Assembly (NCBI GenBank): GCA_021234535.1
Contig: CM037840.1
Location: forward strand, 19,160,302 to 19,224,301
Direction of reading: 5' to 3'
DNA length: 64,000 nucleotides
Origin: Stichopus chloronotus
Taxonomy: Eukaryota; Echinodermata; Holothuroidea; Aspidochirotida; Stichopodidae
Below are positions 36,518 to 48,476 of this stretch, in pieces. Within the stretch, counting starts at the first letter, position 1. The number at the start of each line of letters is the position of its first letter. The position numbers and the translations under genes were made by a program. Under the pieces are notes generated by a model, which saw only the letters and a list, made by a program, of their open reading frames with translations, did not search any database and had not been told where the DNA came from.

Positions 36518-37519
36518 CCCCACAACTTCCTGGTGTGGGTAATCACGAGTGACTACACTTACTCCTTGCCTCACTAATGATAACGGTTGACCCATGCTCT
36601 AATCGTCCTCAAAACTAATTCTAGCACCGCGCCCTCTAAGACCTAGCCCCCACCCTTGCAGGGCTGAGCGAGGTGCTCAACGTTATCGAAAACATTGAAC
36701 ACTTAAATAATAATAACAGAGATTTATTATGCACACATGTCCACCCTACAGGGTGCTCAAGGTGCAGTATGGAAAAAAAATAAAAAAGAACTACTGGAAA
36801 GCTTCACACATAAGGTGAGTTTTAAGGTGTTTCTTGAAAGTTGCAATACTGAAGCATGACTTCACCTACCGGAAAGAGGGGCGAGTCCACCATGAGCCCA
36901 AGGTATCACTCCAATACCAGAGCGAAGGGGGGATCAACCCTCTGCTGTGCCACCTGAGATGCCAACACCACAATGCGCACCACAAGGTGACTTGTCTTGG
37001 GAAGCCGGAGTGGTGGGGCGCAGTGAGGGCTGGGCGGCTGTCGTTGTGGCTGGAGGTTTGAAAGTCAAGGCAGCAGTCGCTTCGTGCCTCTTGACCTCCT
37101 CAACCAGCCTGCCTCAGAACTGGCCGTTGAAGGGATTGAGCCCAACTACCTGCAGGTTCTCCAACCTGCTCCTGGCCTCCGTTGATGGCCATACAAATGC
37201 GTAGAGGACAGTGCCTCTACAAAGCTGAGCTCGAAGCTCAGCTGCTCGGGATAGACTCTACCTTCTCCGGCGGCCTAGCCTTTCTCCCCCTCCTCTTGGC
37301 TTTGGACTTGCATTTTGTAGGCCTAGCCAAGCAGAGCAACTACGAAGGGATCCAGGACCACCTCCAACTGCTAGCTAAGCCTCTTCCGCCCGCCCTGCAA
37401 ACAAGGGTGGACTAGTCTTAGAGGGCGCGGTGTAAAAATTAGTTTTTGAGGACCGTCTGAGCATGGGTCAAATGTATGCATTAGTGGGGCAAGAGGTAAG
37501 TGTATGTCTACAATGTGAA
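36518..37519 (+). mobile_element. Family E element, copy 1 (1.0 kb, full-length, cargo inside)
   Basis: Left hairpin CCCACA(ACTTCCTGG)TGTGGG, then 'aatcacgagtgactacactt'. Inverted arms of about 115 bp follow, for instance 'tgacccatgctc', 'gtcctcaaaa', 'caccgcgccctctaagac' on the left. Their reverse complements lie at about 37410-37505. The right end is 'tgtctacaatgtgaa'. The ~750-bp interior is GC-rich, contains a LINE 3' tail on the minus strand and three overlapping short plus-strand frames of 75-85 codons (36834-37415) without recognised domains. Family E is a sister of D: same end plan, different arms. Confidence 0.78.
36700..36850 (-). pseudogene. LINE 3' end carried inside the family E element
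   Basis: On the minus strand, a frame reads IATFKKHLKTHLMCEAFQ then a stop, which resembles the extreme C-terminus of CR1/L2-type LINE proteins. It is followed by 'caccttgagcaccctgtagg', 'gtggacatgtgtgcataataaa' and an ATT-repeat tail ending near 36703. This looks like a 3' UTR with the common TTGAGCACC/GGTG stem. No reverse transcriptase core is present; a LINE-tailed SINE is an alternative. Confidence 0.6.
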
Positions 37520-37639
37520 TACAAAGGGTGCCATTTTCAAACCAAAGAAATAAAAAACTATCTGTAATTTTCCAGCAAAGGTTCTTGCATTTTCCTGAGC
37601 CACATCTTTATCATTGAGAGTGGGATTTTGGTTTCGTTT

Positions 37640-37882
37640 CCCCAAAACTCCCTGGTTTGGGAATTCACTAGCGACGTACTCACCTCATATAACCTATGCA
37701 AAGGTGGATAGGCACAGATGCAAATAGCAGCTGAAAACTTCGCTGGCAGACCAAAAGGCTGGCAATTATGGAAGGGCGGTGACCAGATACACACAAACAC
37801 ACACACAAAATTGCCAGATGCTAGACCACAGTCAATACCGTAATGCATAGGTTATATGAGGTGAGGGAGTACGTGCTGTGAA
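37640..37882 (+). mobile_element. Family D element, copy 4 (243 bp, core orientation 2)
   Basis: Hairpin CCCAAA (37641-37646) / TTTGGG (37656-37661), 'gaattcactagcgacgtact', 'cacctcatataacctatgca'. The core is then reversed relative to copies 2 and 3: 'ggtggataggcacagatgca', 'gaccaaaaggctggcaatta', 'ggaagggcggtgacc', a CA run, and the long arm at the right end before 'gagtacgtgctgtgaa'. Confidence 0.82.
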
Positions 37883-39910
37883 TTTTGTCTTTATTTGGAA
37901 GTGTTTTCATGGTTTGTGGCCTTCTTAAATGTACACACACAACATGTCTGAAAAGTCTCATCCAGATAGCAGAGAGCTAGGTGCAGTACTTATGTGGGAG
38001 CAGTTACCAAGATCATTACCTTCTACCAGTCCTGATTCTGTCCAGAGGTGAAGGGTACGAAGGGGTGCCAAACTGTTCCTTCTGTCTTATCATACCCCCA
38101 AAAGACTGAGATAATTTCTGAGGCATATCACCACACAAGTTCTGCAAAGAAAATTAAATTACATGAGCAAAATAAAAATTATATATCAAATGCAGTGATT
38201 CAACAATTTAGCAAGTCTGATTTTACCTGAATATATGATGATACAGTAGGATATTCCTGCACCTGCTACAGTATACTGTGTCTAATCTTATAAAGCAGAG
38301 ATCATAGCAGATAACTAGACTGGTGCACCAAAAGCACTAACCGCTACCAACAAAACTATGAAGAGACCAGATGGCTAGACACCTAAAAGAAATAACTAAT
38401 GCAGGGACAAGATAGCCACAATTCTCAACCATAAATGTGTGGGACACCATTCACTAGTGTTGAAATTTGGAGAATCTTTTGATTGGGACAACATTGATCT
38501 AGGGGAGAAGTTGTTTGTGAAAGATCAACAAATCTGCTTCAATATTGCTACATTTGTGCACAAGTGTCAAATCATTTTTGTCGAGGATTGCACACTGGTA
38601 CATCTAAATGAATTTACTATTAGCACTGGTATTATGTACAGACCATGGTAAATAGCTAGACAGAGTAAAGTGGACACTATGTAAATGTTGAATATTTTGA
38701 TAGATATTTTGGCTGCCTGACAGGGCATTTCAGTTTATCCAGTTCCATTTTTCCTTCACTTTTCCTTTTGCCACATACCACTGTGTTCAGTTCACCTACG
38801 CATGTGCAATCCATTTCGTTGCCAGGTAACATCCCATCCATTAGTGACTTTATAGTTTGTTTAGGTAAACATGTAATCAATTATTATTACGACACCAAAA
38901 AAAAAAAAAGCAATTCAAGAACAAGAACCTGTGAAGTAGGTCTAATGCACTCAGTAGTATGTTGTTTACTGTAGACATACTGGCAACAGATCGTGTTGTG
39001 CATCATAGGCCTACCGCTATACAATTTCCACTGAGACACAAAACAAAATCGCCATTGACGATCGCATACCCAGTGACCTGACGGGTAATGCCGCCTTGGT
39101 ACCCGGGTACAAATTTTCTTCCCGGTGAAAGCACTAGTAATTAATCTTTTAGACTGCAACACATTACCCTGATAGTTGATTTCACTCTTGTTTTTAACTT
39201 TTAAGAGCAATCTCAGTGATACAGCTACATCTCATTTTGAACATATTTTATACATATTTTTTTTATACAGAGCACCAAATATTTCTCATTGTTGTTCATA
39301 CATATGATGCACTTGAATTAAAGAAATTGAAAAATGTGTTCTTGGCACACACATGAATAATTACTCAAGTCAAAGAGAAGAGTACGCTATTCTACAACAA
39401 TTTCTTCTCATCTAAGCTTGGATAATTCTATACAGTTCATAACAAGTGACAATTGCACACTTTCATGAATAATTCAAACAAACATCAATATGGGAGATGA
39501 GCAACCAAACTTAATCCCAACAACAGCTTCCAGACCCCGTGCTCCACAGGGAAATATTAACTTGGTACTGAGAATAATAAGACATGTCAATACCAAGCCT
39601 AATTCTTCAGCCTCCTTTCAGCTAAGCTACCACAAATCAAGGCTATCAATTTGTGAAGTATTGTAAAATATATTGGTAGTCAGACACAGACATCAAGTGT
39701 GCAACAGTATCTAGACATAGGATACACAACAGATGTACTAATGACCATATTCAATCATGGTCACCAGGCTCAGACAAAAACATATCGGTATATTCTGCTC
39801 ATAATGAAATATTAAGTATCTGTACTCTTTACTCATTACCTTTGTACACAAATTTCTTGCTAACAGACAAGTAAAGCATGCAACACATATATGTTGGTAC
39901 AGATAAAAGA
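37883..39910. other. No gene seen
   Basis: Unique-looking AT-rich DNA; several 60-107-codon frames on both strands without supporting features. A run near 38899-38910. Confidence 0.4.
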
Positions 39911-39924
39911 TGAACAACTTGAAT

Positions 39925-40070
39925 CACCCCATCATTACATCCTCACTACATTACATCCTCACAGTAGATCATTACATTACAACTACATTACATTATATGT
40001 TCTTACAATACACATTACATTAAATCATTACATTACCTCATTACATTACATTACAGTACATATTATATCC
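39925..40070 (+). repeat. (CATTA)n microsatellite, imperfect
   Basis: Repeated CATTACA/CATTA motifs such as 'cattacattacagta', mixed with 'catcctcac' and 'aatcatta'. Confidence 0.85.
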
Positions 40071-40210
40071 TTCCATAACATTTCTCCCCACTTTGGTCGA
40101 GATACTTACGAGTGACACACTTCCCTGCCTTTAACACCATGGCTAGAAAAAGTTTTAATTTCCCAGGAGGTTAATGATAATGTAGTAGGATTTCAATGCA
40201 GCACTAACAC

Positions 40211-40253
40211 ACCCAAAAATCCTTGATTTGGGAATTCACTAATGACATACTCA
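40211..40253 (+). mobile_element. Family D left-end remnant (copy 7)
   Basis: Hairpin CCCAAA(AATCCTTGA)TTTGGG followed by 'aattcactaatgacatactc'. No arm or right end follows. Confidence 0.7.
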
Positions 40254-43070
40254 GGCAGTGTCCAGAGTGGGTTTATTGTGCTGAACAGGTAAGTGAAGAG
40301 TGAAGTAAATAATATTCCTTGTTTCCTTTATTGATCCTAGTCACTTTACAATGTTAAGATGACAGATCTGAAGTAGCAGAATATTGTTTCATGAAGGGTT
40401 TTGTTCCAAGATCGTTCCCAAATGTATCAGAACACTATGTCATCGGAGTCTTGTGCATACTTCCATGTACTGACAAAGAGGCTGTAGCAGAGAAAGCAAG
40501 TGGTATTAAACGAAATATGAGCCTCCCAACTTCCCGATTTCTTCCACCTTTGGAGAGACACAACAGCCGTGTCAAAGGTTATCAATGATCAACTCTAGCA
40601 TGTTGGTTCAATAGTGACAGAGACAGGTATAAAGAGTGGAAAGGAAAGCTTTAGAGGTAAATGAGAAGGTTACAAGTCAATATGAATGCGAGGTAAAGAG
40701 AGGTGCACTAATACTGAGGAAGAGATTGGTAGGTGACATCTATTGTTTTATAGTATACACATCTTTGTTGGAGGAGTGACTATACTCTTTAACATCTTGC
40801 CTACAGGAGTAATACTTCTCTCTTGTGGAACATACAGTTTTGAGTTTCTTTATAATACCCTAAAGCATTTATTCAATTATTTTGATCACAAAATTGGGGT
40901 AACATGATCTAACTATTGTTCATGGAAAAAAGCACATGATACATGCATATTCAAACATGTTTATTACCTAACCAGATGCAAATGGCACCTACAAAATTGT
41001 AACTGGAGAAAAATATAGGCTTGGGTCTCTGCATACACTATTCTGTGTTTCCTTTTTGACAGCTTGCATGACACATTTATGTTGAATGCATTTATTCATG
41101 GTTACAAGAATACAAAGATTAGAGGATTAAAAGTATACAAACTACTTAACCAACTGAAGAAGGTGTACAGTAGACATTCTGAGAAATTCTAAACATCTGT
41201 GATATTAAACTCTGTGAAGTTTGAAGTACACAGATGCACTGTCAAGTTACTTTGCAGACAACAGCATGTACTGTAGTGAACTCAGATGGTTCTCAGCGAT
41301 TCTAATCTAGGTTAGTTGACATGTACAGTACTTGACCCAATAAGCTCACTTTATGTTCCAGCAAATTTAAGACCCACACAGATCAAGGGCACACTACAAC
41401 AAAGTAGCACTCTACTTCATTAAAAGTGGTGGCTCCTGGGACAGCTGAAGTTTTCAGAAGTCCTACAGTAAATTATACACACATTTTTTTGCACCTTAAA
41501 ACAGGAAGGTCTCCAAAAAAGCAGTGACTTGAGTTCAGGTGGGTAATATGAAAATTTAATATTGTTAAATTTGATAAAAGAAAGCACTCTGAAACTGTAA
41601 TTTGATTGCTAGATACTGCAAAGCTGAAATTCAATAATATTTGAATTTCCTTGTAAACAAAAAGCACAGAGAAACATTGACCCCATGAGAACTTTACAGT
41701 TAATGCATATAAACCAAATTTGATCTAGTTTTTATGTACTCATGTTCTTCACTTTGATTTTGATCTTTTTGTTTAAATTGTTCAAACTTTGGGAAAGAAA
41801 TCACCTCAGAGTAAACCTTTAGTTTAATGCAGGGATTGGCTGTAGCAACACCAGTAAAGCTGAAAAATGAACAAACTGACATTCAAGGGAATGAGCAATT
41901 GCCCCAACTTTATTCTGAAGCATCGACTAAATCTTACAAATCTCATCTTTTATACCTTACAAATGTATTTCAGGATATTTTAAACTATTGTGCATTCAAA
42001 GTAAACAAATAAATTGCATAAATTTAGCAATCCAGTCACAAAAATATGTCACTTGATGCAAACTAGTCATCGGGAGTCCATGAATTAGGATTGGGGGACT
42101 GTATTAATACAAATTGGGGTGACTGCATTTTCTCTTTAGAAAGTCAAATCCATGAAAACCCTGCAAATGCATTACATTCATAAAACAGTTGAATCAACAT
42201 ACTAAAATAACTGCAGAATGAGATATATCTGAAACATTAACATGACCCCACATCATACTTTATGAAATTTACATCTGGTTGTCTTTACTATAAAATATAA
42301 CCTTATATAAAAAACTATACTTATTGCCAAACACAGAATAGGCATCTTCAAGGAATTCTCCAAAATCGCTAATTCTCATGTCTCTTAAAAAGATACTAAC
42401 ATTTTTGTATGCCAGTCATCATTCTTTTCATGAAATATCTCCTAAGCTGGTGATGAAACCTAAGTTTCACCAGTGAGCAGAATAAACCTATGTTTCAAAA
42501 GATTGTTCGGGACGAGCTACTTGTTTAAGGATTAGTTGACTTAAATGGTGTTGTTTAATCCATAAATGATATTGAATTGGGTAAAGGATTGAAATACCTT
42601 TGAGCCAATAACACAGCTCATTTTACTCCATATGGTGTGTCTTTAAGTACATATTCGCAGTGATTAAATTTTTTGTCTATCTCAATAACGGCTCTCCTGG
42701 TTTCACGCAGGAAAAGTAGCTTACTGAATATAGACATTCAAGAGATAATCTGTGAACCAAAGAGCTTTTGCATCAAAAGACCTTGCTAGAAACACGAAGA
42801 GTGCAAAGTGCAAAGAGGGAAAGCAGTATTTGTGGGTTCTACATCACACATTTTCAGGCTGGTGCTTGAATATTTCACATTAAAGAAAGGTTCCACTGGC
42901 AATATTGTTTTACCTTTTAGTGATAAGTGTAGAACAGTCAAGGGTCTCATATCTAACGCTAATTTTTTTTGTTGGTGAAGAATTCCTTTGACAAGATCAA
43001 TACGTACCAAAGAACATAACTTGGTAACATGCAGATTGTACCCATCTACATTACTGATAGAACTACTTGC
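40254..43070. other. No supported gene; weak frames at 40391-40588 (+) and 42786-43112 (-)
   Basis: The plus frame (65 codons, with KEAVAEKASGIKR-like mixed-charge sequence) and the minus frame (108 codons) have somewhat balanced codon content, but neither has a convincing splice site pair or domain. Could be exon relics. Confidence 0.3.
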
Positions 43071-43072
43071 AG

Positions 43073-43502
43073 TCTGGACTATCAAATACAAAGCATACAG
43101 AATTAATAGCAAACCAGACTATCAAATACAAAGCATACAGAATTAAAAGCAAACCAGATTATCAAATACAAAGCATACAGAATTAATCACAAACCAGACT
43201 ATCAAATACAAAGCATATTTTGAGAGCAGTCCAGACTTTCAAATACAAAGCATACAGAATTAAAAGCAGTCCAGACTATCAAATACAACGCATACAGAAT
43301 TAATAGCATCTACAGCAGTCCATACAAATCATACAAAACTACTAGCAGTCCAAACTATCAAACAAGAAGCATACAGAATGAATAACAGTCGGGACTATCA
43401 AACACAGTACGAAGCATACAGAATTAATGGCAGTCTGGACTATCAAATGTGAAGTATACAGAATTAATGGCAGTCTGGACTATCAAATGAGAAGAATACA
43501 GT
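43073..43502 (+). repeat. 40-bp minisatellite, about 10-11 units
   Basis: Unit: 'gactatcaaatacaaagcat', 'acagaattaatagcaaacca'. Early units end in 'aaacca' and later ones in 'agtctg', showing regional homogenisation; one unit (about 43217-43236) and one near 43310-43345 are deleted or diverged. Confidence 0.92.
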
Positions 43503-44290
43503 TTTACATATGTCTCATCAGATCTTCTCTTAGAGGATGCATATTACTGGTGAATACACTTTTCAGACAATTACTAATAGGCTAGCTCTAAAGAATAAGT
43601 ACAACATAATTATCTAAAGGATAAATATTCCATAATTTACCCTCTCTGTTGCTGCATTCATCATAAATTATTCAACTAAACATGGGAAAAAGATACAGAA
43701 ATGATCGGATCATGGCTATTTACTTGTAGAAGTCACGACTCTGTAATTCTAGGCACTTGATAGAAACTTTTGGGGGGGGGGGGGGGTATTTGTCTCAAAT
43801 CCTGGAAAGTTGCTTATGAAAGATGTTAATATCAAAAATTTACATTATAGTTATTGCTGAAATAAAAAGACGAATGAGGATAATTAAAAGCATTATATAC
43901 GAAGCTTGCATGCAACTGATATGTCTGTCCTGCAGTGAAAGGTTGTTGTATACTTAGTTTTTGCTTCTTTTATTTGCTACAAACTGTGATATATTAAATC
44001 ATTCACTCTATACATCTACAATTCAACATGCTTCGAGACCTGATTTGGGCGTCATATTCCAGAGTGTCATCTTAATGACAAATGTTGAACTGGATGCTCC
44101 ATACAGAAAGGAAGCAAACTTCAAATTCTGAACATTCTTTGGAGAGGTAGGTGATAGCTGCTACCAGAATACATTCATGTTGCCTGGGATGTGCCAATGA
44201 TTCACCATGTTGAATCACCTCAACCACCAACACTAACAAATAACTTAGCAATGAGAGTCAAGAAAAGTATCTACATTCGTGTTGTCCTGG
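43503..44290. other. No gene seen; poly-G at 43771-43786
   Basis: A run of about 16 G residues near 43772, otherwise AT-rich. Confidence 0.5.
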
Positions 44291-44299
44291 ATGTGTGAA

Positions 44300-44428
44300 A
44301 CAAGGGTGGGTTTGCTCCTCAGGGAGCAGTGCTGGAATTAGTTTTGAACACAATTTGGGCATGGGTCAAATGCATGCATTAGTGAGGCAAGGGGTAAGTA
44401 TATGTCTACAATGTGCATCAGTAAACTG
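44300..44428 (+). mobile_element. Family E right half (copy 3)
   Basis: 'caagggtggg', 'tgctggaattagttttgaac', 'gcatgggtcaaatgcatgca', 'ttagtgaggcaaggggtaag', 'tatatgtctacaatgtgcat'. The matching left end is missing. Confidence 0.75.
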
Positions 44429-45345
44429 TTCAATATGTGAATGTACTTAGATTCATACCAGTGTAAAAACATTGCTCTCACTAGCAATTTAAGTGAATTT
44501 AATTTCAGTAATTATGTTGGAAAGGGCTGACAGATGTTGAATGAAGCTAAGGGAATGTACTGAGAGTTAGCAAACACAGCAGTCTCAATGGCGAAAGTGT
44601 TCAATGCTATTACAATTATTTCACATTAATCAAATGTTTTGCTCAGGTATCTCAAGTGGTTTAAGATTCCACTTTTGCTGACAGGTACTACATAATGTTA
44701 AAGAGGATAGGTAATTTACTTGGAGAACACTGCTCAGTATAAATCTATCTGGTAGCAGTCCTTCAAACATGGACAAACAGTGAGATAGATAGTTTAATAG
44801 ATAGATTGATTGATAGATAGATTGATGAGATAGATAGATTGATAGATTGGTAAAAGCAAAACAGAGGCAGACAGCAGAAACTCTAATCAGAGGCTAACTT
44901 ATAAAATCAATGACTTCCTCCATAACAGTAAGACATACATTTACAGTTTGGAAAATTTGAATTTAAAATCTTTTTTCTGAACTGAAAAAGTACCCCATTT
45001 AACACACAAACCAACATTTACCTTCAGTCTGCAAGAAGTTTAAAATTACAATGCATACAAAACATGATCAGAGTCATGGTTTACCATTATTCTGTCAAGA
45101 CAGATCTAGGCTAACCACAATAGTAGTTGGGTACAACATTTCCAAGGGACCTACCCTGTAGGGACAATTAAATTTGTTAGTTGAGATCTCAGAGGTGAAC
45201 TGTAATCACTTATGACACATCTGGGATTAGAGAATGCAACAAACAATTATTTGTGTTTAAATGAAACTTGAAAAACTTGCACAAATTGAGGTGTGAGGTA
45301 CATGGTACTCATGCTTTGATCAGAGGCAAACTGACAAGATACAGC
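44429..45345. other. No gene seen; (GATA/GATT)n at 44788-44852
   Basis: The microsatellite is about 65 bases of GATAGATAGATT-like units. The rest is AT-rich. Confidence 0.5.
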
Positions 45346-45349
45346 AAAC

Positions 45350-45384
45350 CATGGAAGTACTTCCTCGGAGGTAGTACTTCCATG
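45350..45384 (+). other. Perfect 12-bp-stem hairpin
   Basis: CATGGAAGTACT (45350-45361) and AGTACTTCCATG (45373-45384) around an 11-base loop TCCTCGGAGGT, which can itself pair TCC with GGA. No repeat family assigned. Confidence 0.7.
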
Positions 45385-45588
45385 AGCAAACTAACAATTG
45401 CAAACATGTTGAAAACAGAAACAATATGCAATGGCTCTAAGTTAAACCTCTAAGAGTCCCCCCCAAAAAAATAATAATAATAATACAGCAAGTGGATTTG
45501 GAAGCAGGTTACAACTATGGATTTATCACAAAAGCAAGTTAGCAACTACTCTAAACAATATGATAAAAGGGTTTTCTTTTCCTGGTTA
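45385..45588. other. No gene seen
   Basis: Short spacer with an AATAATAAT run at 45467-45483. Confidence 0.4.
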
Positions 45589-45945
45589 AAGGGAAACAGC
45601 GCATTTCAAATGCAGGGTATTTCAAATGCACCAACATGGCCTATGAAGAAAATAGATTTAACTGAATGCTAAAAAATTCAGGCTGATCAATAAAAATATG
45701 TAAAAGCTTCATCTCATTGAAACATTATGAGATACAGAAGATGCATCATTTGAATTTTGGAAAGTTTGGGTACACAAAACATGACTGAGCAACAAATCAC
45801 TGAAGTTCTATCAGTGAGAAACTAACTTGTGAAAAGAAGGCTAATATTCTTATCAATTTTGACATATCCCTCATCATGTGTTCACAAATATTGTTTTTAA
45901 AAATATGATTCTTTCTGGAAAGCAAAGCCTTCATGTATTTCCCTT
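45589..45945. mobile_element. MITE family H, copy 2 (357 bp, TA-flanked)
   Basis: TA at 45587-45588 and 45946-45947. Termini AAGGGAAACAGCGC and, reversed from the right, AAGGGAAATACATG. Interior matches the copies at 35145 and 61055. TA flanks fit Tc1/mariner-type MITEs. Confidence 0.83.
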
Positions 45946-46130
45946 TACCAGAAAGTCCAGCCACAAATTTAGCTTTGATATGTTTAGGAGTAAGTTTATT
46001 TAACTACTTTGGTGAAACTTCCATTTAGTTCCCATGCGTGGTTCTTGCGTGGTTCAATTGAAGTTACCCCCTTTGTTACCAACCGTGAACTTGAAGCAAG
46101 CAGGAGTTACATCATCTCCTCACATTGATT

Positions 46131-46275
46131 CCCCACATCTTCCTGGTGTGGGTATTCAGAGTGACTGTACTTATTTCTTGCCTCACTAATGTGACCTTCG
46201 GCTCAAATCGTCCTCGAAACAAATCATAGCAGCAAACGAGGTCGAGCTAGGCCTTAGAGGGTGCGGTGATGGAAT
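46131..46275 (+). mobile_element. Family E left half (copy 2)
   Basis: Hairpin CCCACA(TCTTCCTGG)TGTGGG, 'tattcagagtgactgtactt', 'cttgcctcactaatg', 'ctcaaatcgtcctcgaaac', then 'ggccttagagggtgcggtga', which is right-arm sequence. It stops before the right end, so an internal and a terminal part are lost. Confidence 0.72.
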
Positions 46276-46287
46276 TAGGAGGAACTG

Positions 46288-46330
46288 ATGTTAGAACAGG
46301 GTTTGATTCTACCCTGTCTAAATCTAACAT
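46288..46330 (+). other. Hairpin with 8+7-bp stem and a 5-base bulge
   Basis: ATGTTAGA-ACAGGGT (46288-46302), loop TTGATTCT, ACCCTGT (46311-46317), bulge CTAAA, TCTAACAT (46323-46330). It lies just after the family E fragment; relation unknown. Confidence 0.6.
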
Positions 46331-47260
46331 AGGCTTACAGCATAGGACTAATGTTAGAATAGTGCAAGTCGTAATGGTGAGGTAGTTAGGCAAATAATTC
46401 AGGGTGAGGATCACAACAAACCTTGATTAAGCTTTAGGGTTGGGAACCATGGATTGCTCTAGTCGTTCCTAGAAAGCTCCTGAAATTGCTTTAAGTAATG
46501 AGCATTGCAACAATAAACGCCACCACCCACAAGCCTATTCAAGTTCTTCAGGCCAGTGCTTTAAAATCCCAGGGACCATTAAAGCACCATTCGTGGAAAA
46601 TTCCTCCCGTTGCTAAAAATAATGAATATTTGTACAAACCACAGTCCTGCTGATATAACACAGATATACAGGAGGGATGCTCTCCCTACACTGTCTCTGT
46701 GACAGCTGAATAATCATGTAACAATACTGTAGTTTCATCTAAGGGCAATTCAGACTTTCAATGCTGTGGAAGCATTTCTGGTAGCAGTGTAAAAATGAAA
46801 ATACACTCCATATCTCATTACAGATATCCCAAATACCCGTTGCAGACGTATTCACAGAAAGGGCACTTTTTGAGTTACTCATGTTTCAGTCACATTGGAT
46901 CTGAAGTGTGAAGATCTGTAATTGAAACCTATGCAGAATTATTTGCATAAGGTACTAAAGTGTCAAATACCAGCAAAGAAAAGTACAGTGACTGGCAGAT
47001 TCAGGTTGAAATTTTGCGACGTTTTCCATTGCAGACGTACATTTTTATCTCATCGCCCTATAGGGGCTAGATGAGATATTGTGGTCACTTGGCTAGTGGA
47101 GCTATATATTGTACTGTGCAACCCATGGGAGAATGGTTGCCATGGAAATGCTTGGAGTGGATGAGTAGCAACACCCCAGAGGTACCCCATGGTAGAGTGA
47201 CCATTGGTACAGGAGGGTCCTGTTGGGTGGTATTATAAATGAAAACGTGTCCATGCCAAT
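46331..47260. other. No gene seen
   Basis: AT-rich; a short palindromic stretch 'ccctataggggc' near 47056. Confidence 0.4.
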
Positions 47261-47262
47261 AT

Positions 47263-47336
47263 GTGTGCGTGTGTGCGTGCGTGCGTGTGTGCGTGCGTGT
47301 GTGCCTGCGTGTGCGTGTGTGTGTGTGTGTGTGCAT
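47263..47336 (+). repeat. (GT/GTGC)n microsatellite
   Basis: Mixed GTGTGC and GTGCGT units, then pure GT. Three overlapping open frames across it are artefacts of the repeat. Confidence 0.92.
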
Positions 47337-47450
47337 CCGCACCTGTCCAATTTGTGGTTTTTCCAGAATAGTTTGAAACTTGGTAAGGTTGTGCATGATG
47401 CCAATATGTGCAAGATATAATTAGTTGTATGGTAAATCAAGTCAAATTTG

Positions 47451-48425
47451 CTGATTTTTTAGAAAAGAAAGTCTGTTTTGCCCCAAAATTGCTATTTCCA
47501 GCATATCTTGAGAAGTGTTTGAGAATTTAATGCAACATTTTGCAAAAAGTTACCTGAGAATGAAAAATTTCAAGGTATATCACTTTTATAGTAAAGAGAG
47601 TGAAATTTGCTGATTTTTTAGAAAAAAGCCAATTTTGCCCCAAAATTTGTATTTCTAGCATATCTTGAGAACTATTAGACCAATTGCCTCACAGTTTTGT
47701 AAGTACTTACCTGAGAACACATTGTTCAACATAATACTACTGTAATGGCAAATCGAGTCAAATTTGCTGATTTTTTAGATCAAATGACCTTTGATCTCAA
47801 CAAAAAAACAATATGGATCATCTACGTTATATGACCAACCCACACACCAAGTATGACATCAGTCACAGTTACCCTTCTGGAGATATTGTGTTTACAAGGT
47901 TTTTACAGTTTGACCTTTGGTGACTTCAAATGACCTTTGACCTCGACCAAAACGAATAGAGATCATCTACTTACTATGACCAACCCACACACCAAGTATG
48001 ACATAAGTCACAGTTACCCTTCTGGAGATAATGTGTTTAGAGGGTTTTCCCATTTTGACCTCTGCTGACCTCAAATGACCTTTGATCTTCAAAAAAAACA
48101 AAAAGATCATCTACTCAATATGACCAACCCACACACGAAGTACGACATCAGTCCCAGTTACTGTTCTTGAGATATCACGTTTACAAGGTTTTCACATTTT
48201 GACCTCTGGTGACCTCAAATGACCTTTGACCTCCACCAAAAACAATAGGGATAATCTACTCACTATGACCAACCCACACAGCAAGTATGAGATCAGTCAT
48301 GGTTACCCTTCTTGAGATATCGGGTTTACAACAAGTGTCACACACACATGCACCCACACGCACACATACACACACACACATTAGGACTGCATGAACCCTT
48401 TTTGCCTGCGGCAAGGAATCAAAAA
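47451..48425 (+). repeat. Family A element, copy 4 (158-bp prefix repeat, ~150-bp units, CA run, hairpin)
   Basis: It starts with two units of a different ~158-bp repeat ('ctgattttttaga' at 47451, 47610, 47767), then passes in mid-unit into four family A units. These contain perfect TGACCTTTGACCT at 47931-47943 and 48220-48232. A CA-rich run (48341-48380) and a hairpin TTGCC/GGCAA (48402-48414) followed by 'ggaatcaaaaa' end it. Confidence 0.88.
48200..48232 (-). promoter_or_regulatory. Four perfect AGGTCA half-sites spaced DR4-DR4-DR1
   Basis: On the plus strand TGACCT occurs at 48200, 48210, 48220 and 48227, giving spacers of 4, 4 and 1. The last pair is the classical DR1 element bound by HNF4, COUP-TF and RXR heterodimers; the DR4 pairs match thyroid/LXR-type sites. 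It is part of the family A unit, so binding would be a property of the repeat. Untested. Confidence 0.45.
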
Positions 48426-48476
48426 TGAATGAACAAGGTTTAATGTTAAAATTTTAGACAAAAGCATTGCCTGTTT

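Noticed and set aside
39925..40070. Possible CRISPR-like or satellite array
   Set aside because: It is a simple CATTA microsatellite with no spacers; no CRISPR arrays are present and the genome is eukaryotic.
42786..43112. 108-codon minus-strand frame
   Set aside because: Overlaps the start of the 40-bp minisatellite and has no domain or clear splice sites.
47085..47440. Overlapping frames of 65-112 codons
   Set aside because: They translate a GT/CA microsatellite (His-Thr / Val-Cys runs).
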